Shown here piece by piece: positions 18,652 to 25,785 of a stretch of DNA of 33,221 nucleotides; positions within the stretch are counted from its first letter, which is position 1, and every line of letters starts with the position of its first letter. Origin of the DNA: Nostoc sp. PA-18-2419 (GTDB taxonomy: Bacteria; Cyanobacteriota; Cyanobacteriia; Cyanobacteriales; Nostocaceae); the NCBI RefSeq assembly GCF_005869855.1, contig NZ_SZNH01000032.1, forward strand, positions 38,193 to 71,413, given 5' to 3'. The position numbers were made by a program, and so were the translations under genes. The notes beneath the pieces were generated by a model, which made no database searches, had not been told where the DNA came from, and saw only the letters and a program-made list of their open reading frames with translations.

Positions 18652-18858
18652 TTAACGATATTTACTAATTTTATTTTTGAGATATTGAATGCGTTTATTT
18701 ACTTTTAAAGCATTATTCTCTTGTATTTTACTATTGTAAAGCTCTACAGCCATTTTCTTAATAAGAGTATTACTAGATACAGATATATAAGCTTTTAATT
18801 CAGGTAAACTCAACTTATTTAATTCTTGAATAACTTTTATTTTTTCTAATTCATTCAT
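18652..18858 (-). CDS. Small helical protein upstream of the PLD-helicase gene
   Basis: A 68-residue frame begins MNELEKIKVIQELNKLSL and ends with a Lys/Arg-rich tail (VNKRIQYLKNKISKYR). It is predicted to be all-helical and basic. It points the same way as the PLD-helicase gene and lies 114 bp upstream of it. Codon use is AT-rich, like the surrounding DNA. I do not recognise it. It could be a small DNA-binding regulator or accessory subunit, or a non-functional frame. Confidence 0.45.
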   Translation of the reverse strand: MNELEKIKVIQELNKLSLPELKAYISVSSNTLIKKMAVELYNSKIQENNALKVNKRIQYLKNKISKYR

Positions 18859-19061
18859 AATTCTTTGCCCATCATTATATAAGTCTATAACGTGTGTGAG
18901 CGATTGTATTAACGCAGAAATATTACAAGTATAAGTCTCTCCAATTAAAATTCCAAAAAATGTCGAATGTTAAGCTATGTATATTTTTCAATATGTTTAA
19001 TATCCGTCCCTGCTAGATCGCTTAACCTTCTTTTCTCGACATTATGCTAGAGCATCTGGTA
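18859..19061. other. AT-rich intergenic DNA
   Basis: This stretch has no convincing frame. It probably contains the promoter of the 68-codon gene and the PLD-helicase gene on the minus strand. I see no clear -35/-10 pair and no terminator hairpin. Confidence 0.4.
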
Positions 19062-19193
19062 TTATTCGTTTTTCGGACGGGCTTCACCTTCCACTTTCAT
19101 TGCCGCCAGGGTCAGCATACTTAACATCGCGATCGCGTCCCGAATCTGATTTGATTTCACTTCCAAGTAACGTTGCAGTTGCTGTGGGGTTAT
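19062..19193 (-). pseudogene. C-terminal fragment of an unidentified gene
   Basis: An open stretch of 43 codons without a start reads ITPQQLQRYLEVKSNQIRD and continues through AIAMLSMLTLAAMKVEGEA to a TAA at 19062-19064. Composition is protein-like: amphipathic helices, a HIP1 octamer read as Ile-Ala, and no low complexity. A TAG lies immediately upstream (19194-19196), so this looks like the surviving end of a larger gene. It is adjacent to other broken genes. Family not recognised. Confidence 0.5.
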
Positions 19194-19199
19194 CTATTA

Positions 19200-19952
19200 T
19201 TAACGCCACCATCGTGCTACATCCTGTATGGCACGAATGGCACTAAGTTAAGCTGAAAGGTAGGCAGCGTAAGGATTGCAGAGGGGCAGGGGTGCAGGGG
19301 TACAGAGGGGAATTTCTAAATATCCGTTCGTATGCCTAAAACTTCTTTTTTCTCCCCTGCTCCTCCTCTCCTCTGCACCCCTGCTGCTTCAACGATTTTC
19401 CCTTTTCTTAGTGCCATTCCTGTATGGCACAATTAACTTTTGCTATTGTGGACTGATTTCCTAACGCAAAGATCACTGGAACTAATACTTCTATATTTTT
19501 CAGTAAATCCTGACGAGTACGGAGTGATAACTCATGAAGTGTCTGTTGCCAGTTAGAGAAAAGTAGCGTTGTTGGCATCATAGATAAAGGCAGAGCTAAG
19601 GCGGCTAGTGCCTGGGCGCGATACTCCTCAGACTGAATCTGTTGGGCAGCAGCCAGTGCTTTTTCAAGCGCCAGTTCTTTCAGATTTGGTGGCAAATAAT
19701 TAACTAGCTCTGTAAGCAAGTGAGCATTTTGTTGTGGATTCGAGCCTTGCAGGGCATAAGTTAGTCCTTGAGAAGGTGTCCACACATTTTATTTTTTTTG
19801 ATTAACGCAATCAGCAGTTCTACTGGTACATTAGCTGTCAGACTGTTCAGCGATGCTGTAATCAAAGCATAGCGACACTGTAAGCCAAGAACTTGAGACG
19901 TGATTTGCTCAGTCCAATTAGCTTCTGCGTTGATAGGTAAATACTGTTTACG
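19200..19952 (-). pseudogene. Degraded cyanobacterial repeat-protein gene, interrupted by a MITE-like element
   Basis: The frame is open from just after a TAG at 19953-19955 down to 19408. It contains a helical repeat reading ALAAAQQIQSEEYRAQALAAL, a pattern I associate with C-terminal repeats of large cyanobacterial NACHT/TPR-like signalling proteins. No credible start or N-terminal domain is present, so the 5' part is lost. The frame now ends ...CAIQEWH with its TAA inside the terminal repeat of the insertion at 19235-19419. Removing that element and one copy of its 11-bp target duplication joins the frame to D-V-A-R-W-W-R and a TAA at 19200-19202, so the ancestral end was ...AIQDVARWWR. 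The upstream break falls at the ~68-bp repeat near 19965. Confidence 0.72.
19235..19419. mobile_element. 185-bp MITE-like element with 13-bp terminal repeats and 11-bp target duplication
   Basis: Perfect inverted ends, GAATGGCACTAAG (19235-19247) and CTTAGTGCCATTC (19407-19419), bound the element. The flanking DNA is CTGTATGGCAC on both sides (19224-19234 and 19420-19430), an 11-bp direct repeat expected from target duplication. The interior is low-complexity G/C-rich and can fold: GCAGGGGTGCAG (19286-19297) pairs exactly with CTGCACCCCTGC (19373-19384). No transposase is encoded. Insertion was into the end of a coding sequence, and the element supplies the present stop codon. Confidence 0.85.
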
Positions 19953-19964
19953 CTAGTTCTGGTG

Positions 19965-20031
19965 CAAGATAAATTCATCTGTTCCAGTTGACGGGAAACG
20001 TTTCCCGTCAACTCCAAATCACGTTTTTTGC
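19965..20031. repeat. ~67-bp repeat copy A around a perfect palindrome (matches a parB segment)
   Basis: This copy matches 20531-20599 over its whole length with a few substitutions and two single-base indels. Its centre, 19986-20013, is a perfect 28-bp palindrome with half-site AGTTGACGGGAAAC. Read on the minus strand it would encode a parB-like peptide (KRDLELTGNVSRQLEQM), but the frame is broken on both sides. It is either a stranded fragment of a duplicated parB or a dispersed palindromic element. Confidence 0.75.
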
Positions 20032-20122
20032 ATGGAATTGGCTAATTCTTGATGTACATTCTTTTGGTATATCCACCGCCAAGTGGCATTAAGTCGCATT
20101 AATCTGTCAAGACGACCAATAA

Positions 20123-21067
20123 TTAGTTATTCGGCATCTCGGATTCGTCGAGCAGCTTTTCTAAGTCATTCAACAGCCGCTCTAACTTCTTGCGTTTTTT
20201 ATCGTCTTTCCACAACTTGGCTTGTTGTAAACGCTTGCCTATTTCTGTATAACGTTTGCTCAATGCCTTTTCTGGTGTCGCTGCTGGTGTAGTCTGGGCT
20301 GATTCCAGTTGCTTGATTAATTCCTTTATTTGAGTTAACGACAGAGTTTGAGTAATTGCTGAGGAGAGGATATCAGCACGCTGTTGCTGATCTTTGACTC
20401 GTGCTATGGTTCGTGCCTTAGTAAATTCAAGCTGACCCTGACGCAACACTTCCATTACATCTGCTGGCAAAGAGAGCAATGGCAGGCGGCTTGTCCGAAA
20501 GCTTTCCGCATTGAATTTCCCAATGCCAGCCAAGATAAATTCCATTTGTTCGATTTGACGGGAAACGTTTCCCGTCAATTCCAAATTACGTTTTTTTGCA
20601 TTGGCAGCTTCGTTGAGAATCGATTTGACATCTTCAGTGCTGACTTCCAAATCTATTGCCAAAAGTTCTAGTATTGCTTCAACTTCTTCTACTGGGTTTA
20701 AGTCTTCGCGCTGTAAGTTTTCGAGTAAAGCGACTTGCAGAGCTTGTTTATCAGTCAGTTCCTTACTAACGATTGGAACTTCAGCTAATCCAGTCTCCTT
20801 GGCTGCCCGCAGTCTCCTTTCCCCTGCAATTAATTCATATTCTCCATTGCCGAGCGGACGGACTAACAAGGGTTCTAAAACCCCGTGTTCCCGTACCGAC
20901 TGAACAAGATGTGACATTTTTTCGGGGTCAAACCAACGGCGTGGTTGTTTTTTGGCAACTTGAATTTTGTGGATAGAAACAGTAGTAATTGGAGATGCGT
21001 CCACATCCATAGTTAATAAATCTTCAACGCCGCGCATCTTGGGGACTTCCAGGCGTTTTCTTGACAT
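20123..21067 (-). CDS. parB: ParB-family partition protein
   Basis: This 314-residue ParB protein starts at an ATG that overlaps the parA stop as TAATG. The ParB/sulfiredoxin-like N-domain is clear: KKQPRRWFDPEKM, then ELIAGERRLRAAKE (about 76-89) and ENLQREDLNPVEEVEAI (about 115-131); GERR and ENLQR are the conserved ParB boxes that bind CTP in characterised homologues. The central helix-turn-helix region follows, then the RLPLLSLP...ARVKD block seen in cyanobacterial plasmid ParBs, and a Lys-rich C-terminal coiled coil. It acts with ParA to segregate DNA. The peptide LTGNVSRQ at about 165-172 is encoded by a perfect 24-bp palindrome (20555-20578). A partial copy of this region lies about 570 bp downstream of it. 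Confidence 0.93.
   Translation of the reverse strand: MSRKRLEVPKMRGVEDLLTMDVDASPITTVSIHKIQVAKKQPRRWFDPEKMSHLVQSVREHGVLEPLLVRPLGNGEYELIAGERRLRAAKETGLAEVPIVSKELTDKQALQVALLENLQREDLNPVEEVEAILELLAIDLEVSTEDVKSILNEAANAKKRNLELTGNVSRQIEQMEFILAGIGKFNAESFRTSRLPLLSLPADVMEVLRQGQLEFTKARTIARVKDQQQRADILSSAITQTLSLTQIKELIKQLESAQTTPAATPEKALSKRYTEIGKRLQQAKLWKDDKKRKKLERLLNDLEKLLDESEMPNN
20531..20599. repeat. ~68-bp repeat copy B, palindrome inside parB
   Basis: This copy lies within parB. Positions 20555-20578 are a perfect 24-bp palindrome (half-site TTGACGGGAAAC), read in frame as L-T-G-N-V-S-R-Q. It resembles in size the small dispersed repeats (about 21-27 bp) described in Nostoc-type genomes; that identity is a suggestion. 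It could alternatively be a binding site within the partition locus. Confidence 0.75.
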
Positions 21068-21927
21068 TACAACTTCTCCATTCCTTGAGCAATCTTCTTT
21101 AAAACTGTAATTGCTGGATGTTTTGGGGCATAAACTGCTAGAGGTTGACGGCTCATTGCCGCATCAGCAAATGCAGTGGCGCGAGGAATTGCAGGATATA
21201 CCTTAGCTAGAGGTGATAACTGTTGTTCTAAAGCTTCTAGAATAATTTTATCTTGATTGGCGTTGCTATAAAGTGTAGGAACTATCCCTGATATCGCTAG
21301 CTGAGGATTAACGTGTTTTCGCACCTGTTTAATTGTATCGAGTAGCAATTCCGTGCCTTTGAAAGCTTTGAAGTGTGTCTGGATAGGAATTAAAACATGA
21401 GTTCCGGCTGTCAGAGCTAAAATGCTCAATACTCCCAAGGATGGCGGACAGTCAATGAGGATGAAATCATATTGATTGCGTATAGGTTCTAAAGCTTGCT
21501 TGAGACGAATCTCCCGGGCCATCACGCTAGCTAGTTGTAGTTCCACCGCACTAAGAGAAATATTGGCAGGTAATAAATCCATGCCATGCAAATCATGATG
21601 AATTGGTAATGGCGTTTCTTCATTGAGAATCGCATCACCAATAATATGTTCAAGTTCGTGTGGTTCTAGACCCATAAAAGTTGTGAGACTTCCCTGTGGG
21701 TCCATGTCGATGAGAAGCGTTTTATGTTTTTTCAGGTGCAGGTGGTAGCCCAGGTTCATGGTGAGGCTTGTTTTCATGACTCCACCTGCTTGGTTGAAGA
21801 CTGTGATGACTTTAGTCACTGGTGTAATATTAGCTTTTGATTCTGCTTTTACAGCATAGTTTATGTTGAGATCATCATTTTGGGAAACTTCTGGGTCAGA
21901 TTTTCCCCAAAATAATACTGACACCAA
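21067..21927 (-). CDS. parA: ParA-family partition ATPase with altered Walker A
   Basis: This is a partition ATPase. The nucleotide-binding loop is VFNQAGGVMKTSLT; the usual ParA/MinD form is KGGxGKT, so the signature lysine is replaced by Ala and the following Gly by Met, while the P-loop Lys-Thr is kept. Walker A' (LLIDMDPQGSLTTFMGL) and Walker B (FILIDCPPSLGVLS) are normal. It is coupled to parB (TAATG). The start is uncertain: the longest frame begins at a TTG (21927), preceded 10 bases upstream by GGAAG, and overlaps the upstream gene by 67 bp; a GTG at 21819 would give a 250-residue protein starting VTKVITVFNQ, the usual ParA length. No ATG precedes the Walker A. Confidence 0.88.
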   Translation of the reverse strand: MVSVLFWGKSDPEVSQNDDLNINYAVKAESKANITPVTKVITVFNQAGGVMKTSLTMNLGYHLHLKKHKTLLIDMDPQGSLTTFMGLEPHELEHIIGDAILNEETPLPIHHDLHGMDLLPANISLSAVELQLASVMAREIRLKQALEPIRNQYDFILIDCPPSLGVLSILALTAGTHVLIPIQTHFKAFKGTELLLDTIKQVRKHVNPQLAISGIVPTLYSNANQDKIILEALEQQLSPLAKVYPAIPRATAFADAAMSRQPLAVYAPKHPAITVLKKIAQGMEKL

Positions 21928-22502
21928 AACTCAGCAACTTCCAGCAGCATAGGAACGGATTCGGGAATCAAACCTGTACCATGTTGAGGTTTATAGCCTT
22001 CTATGAATTCCCTAGCTAATTTATAAGCATAGTAGGAAAAATCCTGCTCAACAAAACAGCGTATAGCATAATCTAGTTTCAGCAGCTCACCGCTCTTGAC
22101 AAAACGTACAGTAGCCCACGAGACATTACGATAATCATCTCCTTGCAATTCATCGATTTGTCTCAACAGCTGACGAAGGGATTGCTTCCCATCAGGAGTG
22201 GGAGTTTCCAGGTAACGTTCCATCTGCGTAACAGTATTAGTAATCAGAGTTTTGTACTGGTCCCATTCTTCAGGACTGAGATGGCTAGCACAGTCAGCAT
22301 TGTTTACTTGCTGCTGAACCCGTTTTGAGAGGTAGAGAGCAAATTGCTCTGCGGCAATTTCATCATGACAAAGGCTTTTGATGCTAGTCAATCGCGTGAT
22401 AGGTAGCGCCAACCTAAAATTTTCGGTGCGAAGTTGTTTAGCTGTTTCAACCCACTTTTTGATTTTGGTGGCGTATGCTTCCTGATAGCTTTTCTGTTTC
22501 AT
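21861..22502 (-). CDS. Unknown protein upstream of and overlapping parA
   Basis: The frame encodes 213 residues from the ATG at 22502 (MKQKSYQEAY); an in-frame GTG at 22565 would add 21 residues. Neither has a good ribosome binding site. Its end overlaps the long version of parA by 67 bp in another frame, implying co-transcription as orf-parA-parB. The protein looks soluble and mostly helical, with a Trp/Tyr-rich middle (NVSWATVRFVKSGELL, then EQDFSYYAYKLAREFIEGY). No family is recognised. It may be a partition-locus accessory or copy-control protein by position only. The 278 bp upstream of it, to 22780, shows no gene. Confidence 0.7.
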   Translation of the reverse strand: MKQKSYQEAYATKIKKWVETAKQLRTENFRLALPITRLTSIKSLCHDEIAAEQFALYLSKRVQQQVNNADCASHLSPEEWDQYKTLITNTVTQMERYLETPTPDGKQSLRQLLRQIDELQGDDYRNVSWATVRFVKSGELLKLDYAIRCFVEQDFSYYAYKLAREFIEGYKPQHGTGLIPESVPMLLEVAEFWCQYYFGENLTQKFPKMMIST

Positions 22503-22780
22503 GGGGCTATAGCAGTTTGCTTCTATAATGTTGTGTTGAATCTTACTTGATTCTGCATGAATCACTAAAGTTTTCGCTGATGAGAGGACTTCATCTTAAT
22601 ATTTTGAGAGCATGATTAACCATTGTGGGTGGTGTATCGCCGTGAAAATTAACTGTCACAGAAAGGCAAAGGTTCTCACTAACGCTCTACTGTACAGACT
22701 TTTACCCTGATGTCGTCGTTTGCAAGGCAATCGCACAATTCTGGCTTGACGTTCTCTCCCGCACATGATCTAATTCAAAG

Positions 22781-23416
22781 CTAAATGCTACTTTCTTCCG
22801 CCAATACATTACTGACCAACTTTATGCCATGATTTCTGGCAGCCTGAGATGTGATAAGAAACGTAACTAATAGTGTAGATGTATAAATCATCCAGGTATA
22901 AAAATTGGCGAACATAAAATATCCAGATATACCTAAAACACCAAAACCTAAAAAGCTTAAGCTAGCTAAATCTCTAGTCAGGAGAAATTTTTTATGTGCA
23001 TCTTCAACCGATTTTTTTAATTCATGTTTTTTGTATATCTTATACCAAAGCCGATTTTGTTCGGTTGGGTTACTTGGAAGATTGCCAAATTTTGCTTGTA
23101 AGACATTCGGGTTTATCCTTGGATCTCTATCCATGAAATATGAAAAAGCTCGACAGCCTGGAAGTGTTTCTTTGATTCTCCAAAAAACTATAACTGCCTT
23201 AATTTGAGAACTAAGCTGACCATTTATGACTTTTGTGAAAATACCAGAAACAAGTAACCATGTTGCTGATGTCAGAAACTTCTCTAGAATAGACTCAGTA
23301 GCTTCGTTAGCTGAGACCCCAAGCTTCAAAACTATAAATACTAAAATGTTTATGACAATATAAGCACCAGTAGATAGATGATTTTGCTGGTTCAAGGTTT
23401 TTTCGTCATCGGACAT
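22781..23416 (-). CDS. Four-helix membrane protein, candidate effector of the E2-E1-JAB operon
   Basis: This 211-residue protein has two hydrophobic hairpins: TM1 about 17-33, TM2 about 48-64, TM3 about 151-170 and TM4 about 173-191. The 85-residue stretch between them is hydrophilic and probably cytosolic; it has distinctive features such as LPGCRAF (85-91), DRDPRINP (96-103) and QNRLWYKIYKK (120-130). I do not recognise a named family. It is the last gene of the operon, 30 bp after the E2-E1-JAB gene, with GAGGT 7 bases before the ATG. In CBASS and related systems a small membrane protein next to E1/E2/JAB genes usually acts as a membrane-disrupting effector, so that is my inference. It could also be a membrane anchor or sensor. 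Confidence 0.82.
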   Translation of the reverse strand: MSDDEKTLNQQNHLSTGAYIVINILVFIVLKLGVSANEATESILEKFLTSATWLLVSGIFTKVINGQLSSQIKAVIVFWRIKETLPGCRAFSYFMDRDPRINPNVLQAKFGNLPSNPTEQNRLWYKIYKKHELKKSVEDAHKKFLLTRDLASLSFLGFGVLGISGYFMFANFYTWMIYTSTLLVTFLITSQAARNHGIKLVSNVLAEESSI

Positions 23417-23446
23417 AGGATATACCTCACGTTCTCACTGAAAAAA

Positions 23447-25765
23447 TTAAGAAATCGATGCCGAAACTGCACAGTAACTTGATGGAGTTCGTATCAGTAG
23501 AACAGAAGGAATACTCCGACTGCTTGCAACTTCCATTGCTGTTTGCAAATCGCGTTCAGATGGTCCAGAATCGCTAAGGTGGCTATGCCAAGTTCCTAGA
23601 CAATAAAGCGCGTAATTGCACGATGATGAATATTGCTCCAGCATCTTCTTGACAGCAGAAGTACCTAACACAAACTCATACTTTGAGCGCTGGCTATCTT
23701 GCGGTGCTGCCAGGACATCCGTCACTATAAATGCTTGCTGTGTCTCGGATATCCGCCCAACCAGAATACCGCCTGTTTCAACAAAAGGATTGCCAGCGTA
23801 ATCTTTCAAAATTTTATGATGGGCGCATTCAGATATCCTAACCGTCCATGATGAGTTACTGTTTATAGGCACAATACGAACAGGCGGGACATTTATATGT
23901 GTCCAGTTAAGTCCCATGCCATCATCTGTTACTGTTCCCACAAGAATACGACCACTCGTATCTGGCAGACCTTCAGCACGCATTTGAGCAATACCTGTAG
24001 CCATTGATGCAGCCAGCATTGATATTCTGGCATCAGAAATAATCATCGTTGTTGAGCTACACCCTTGACCTACACTGTAATGACGAGTTGGTTCTTCCAC
24101 TGCAAATACCGCATCCCTCAATTGTTCATTTGCCCTCATCACCTCATATCCTTGAGCAATAAGGTCAACAGAATTGGGATTTCTTCCTGGTCCTTCGCTA
24201 GTCATTAGTCCTACTCTGCCGTTAGCGTACAGCAACGTCTCAATGACTCGCGATCGCAATTTCTTCGGTTCAATTGCAGCCAAGGCTTCTCGTACAGGGA
24301 AGGATGCTGTTGCATTGATAACTGCCCATGTTTCTCTGGGAAAAAGTTTCTGTAATAGTTTTGTGTCGTGTACTGCTTTGGTAACGTCTGCATCAAAGTC
24401 TTTTGAGTCTTGCCCTAAGCCCTTGATGGCAAGTGCTAATGCTCTAGCTTTAGAGCCAAGCCAAGTCATATCCTTATCTCTGGCTTCAGGTAAAAGTGCA
24501 TGACGGGCTGCATTATGCGGTGACAAATATTTCTTATCAATAACAATAGATGGTGCCGCACCGGAGCGAGCCATGTGGATTGCTATTTTTGACCCCACAC
24601 TTCCGCAACCAACAAGAACAACATCTTGATTTGCGGGTAGTGGTTGCTCACTGGAAAATGCCCGTAGCAGCTTTGAAGTAATGGCGTATTTATGACCTGC
24701 ACTCCAAACAGGTGTCTTATCTCCTTCAACTAATAATTGTGGTGCCCCTACTTCAACAATGTAGGGAAGTAACTCAATGTCAGATGATTCCCCAATGAGA
24801 TGAAATGGGCGGCGAACGCATAGAACAACAGCTATTGGAAATGTTGCACCTTTAGAATTTAGTAAGCTAAGTCTTTGCTTGAGTAAAGAAAGCGCTCTTT
24901 CAAAGTTTTTGTAACACCCACATTCTTTTGCTCGCTCCCGCAGGCTACCAACGTTAGTTACGTTTTCTGGAGAATACCTATCTGCAATTTGAAGTTCACC
25001 TTTTGGAAGCTTATCAGGAGTAACAATAACAGCAAGGCTGCGTCCGTGCGAAGATTTAGTGCCCATCATTTTATAGAAAAGCACATCCAACTCTTTTAAT
25101 TTCAGAGGGCGCGTACCTACCTGTCCGTAGATAAAATACTTCTTGGACAAACTATTGGGTGACTTGAGCTTGTTGATTTTTAAGTACCCAAATTCTAAAA
25201 CTACGTAACCTTTTTCACTATTTATCAAACTACGTAAATAATCGCTATCCGCAATGATAATATCCTCAAGGCTATCTCTCCTGATTGGTTCCCAACCTTG
25301 ATTAGGGTCAATTAGCTGGTTCATTGCAGCCTTCTCAAGCCAAAACACCACTTGGTCTACAATTGCCCACAATCCTTGAACGTGCAGTAGTTCATTGATA
25401 TCGCCATCATAAATACAGGGAAGAACACCTTCGTCGGATAAACCAGGCTGCACATGGGCAAGGGATCTGTCAAAATCTGCGCGTAGCTTTACTGTTGGTG
25501 CGTGAATGGGAAAGCTTTGTGGGAACGAAAAAGTCACAGCCTCAACTGCAAAAACTCCGTTTGGACTAGCACCCGCCGCCATCCATTTGTTTGGAAGTCC
25601 AAGTTGTACTGCAACCACCGCATCAACACTGTTATTTTCAGTACTTAGATGCACCCGTATAATTTCATTTACTGATGGGTGGTCTGCAATTGAGGCAATA
25701 CCGCGCTGAATTTCTGCCTTGATACCGTCAGAAAAAGAAAATTGTTTGCCTTCAATGCCAGACAT
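23447..25765 (-). CDS. E2-E1-JAB triple fusion (ubiquitin-like conjugation and deconjugation)
   Basis: This 772-residue protein carries three domains. Residues 1-150 are E2 (UBC)-like: FPIHAPTVKL, then VLPCIYDGD, with C117 as the candidate catalytic cysteine and the LWAIVDQVVFWLEKA helix following. From about 375 to 600 is a ThiF/E1 adenylation domain: VVLVGCGSVGSKIA, VIDKKYLSPHNAARHAL and SKARALALAI; a GQGCSSTT segment (about 555) offers an E1 catalytic cysteine. The C-terminus is a JAB/JAMM protease: FVETGGILVGR, then TWHSHLSDSGPSERD near 725, giving the E, HxH and S..D metal ligands. Residues 170-370 link E2 and E1 and are unrecognised. The ATG at 25765 has AAAGGAG 10 bases upstream and lies 20 bp after the metallo-beta-lactamase gene. 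Such fusions are known from comparative genomics of bacterial ubiquitin-like systems. Confidence 0.92.
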   Translation of the reverse strand: MSGIEGKQFSFSDGIKAEIQRGIASIADHPSVNEIIRVHLSTENNSVDAVVAVQLGLPNKWMAAGASPNGVFAVEAVTFSFPQSFPIHAPTVKLRADFDRSLAHVQPGLSDEGVLPCIYDGDINELLHVQGLWAIVDQVVFWLEKAAMNQLIDPNQGWEPIRRDSLEDIIIADSDYLRSLINSEKGYVVLEFGYLKINKLKSPNSLSKKYFIYGQVGTRPLKLKELDVLFYKMMGTKSSHGRSLAVIVTPDKLPKGELQIADRYSPENVTNVGSLRERAKECGCYKNFERALSLLKQRLSLLNSKGATFPIAVVLCVRRPFHLIGESSDIELLPYIVEVGAPQLLVEGDKTPVWSAGHKYAITSKLLRAFSSEQPLPANQDVVLVGCGSVGSKIAIHMARSGAAPSIVIDKKYLSPHNAARHALLPEARDKDMTWLGSKARALALAIKGLGQDSKDFDADVTKAVHDTKLLQKLFPRETWAVINATASFPVREALAAIEPKKLRSRVIETLLYANGRVGLMTSEGPGRNPNSVDLIAQGYEVMRANEQLRDAVFAVEEPTRHYSVGQGCSSTTMIISDARISMLAASMATGIAQMRAEGLPDTSGRILVGTVTDDGMGLNWTHINVPPVRIVPINSNSSWTVRISECAHHKILKDYAGNPFVETGGILVGRISETQQAFIVTDVLAAPQDSQRSKYEFVLGTSAVKKMLEQYSSSCNYALYCLGTWHSHLSDSGPSERDLQTAMEVASSRSIPSVLLIRTPSSYCAVSASIS

Positions 25766-25785
25766 TATAAGCACGCTCCTTTCCT

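Noticed and set aside
20555-20578. Calling the parB palindrome a parS site
   Set aside because: It does not match the common chromosomal parS sequence and the second copy lies in a parB-derived relic; binding cannot be judged from sequence.
22566-22780. Possible insertion-sequence end between the parA-upstream gene and the membrane-protein gene
   Set aside because: A segment around 22730-22770 looks repetitive in style, but no inverted ends, target duplication or coding remnant could be shown.
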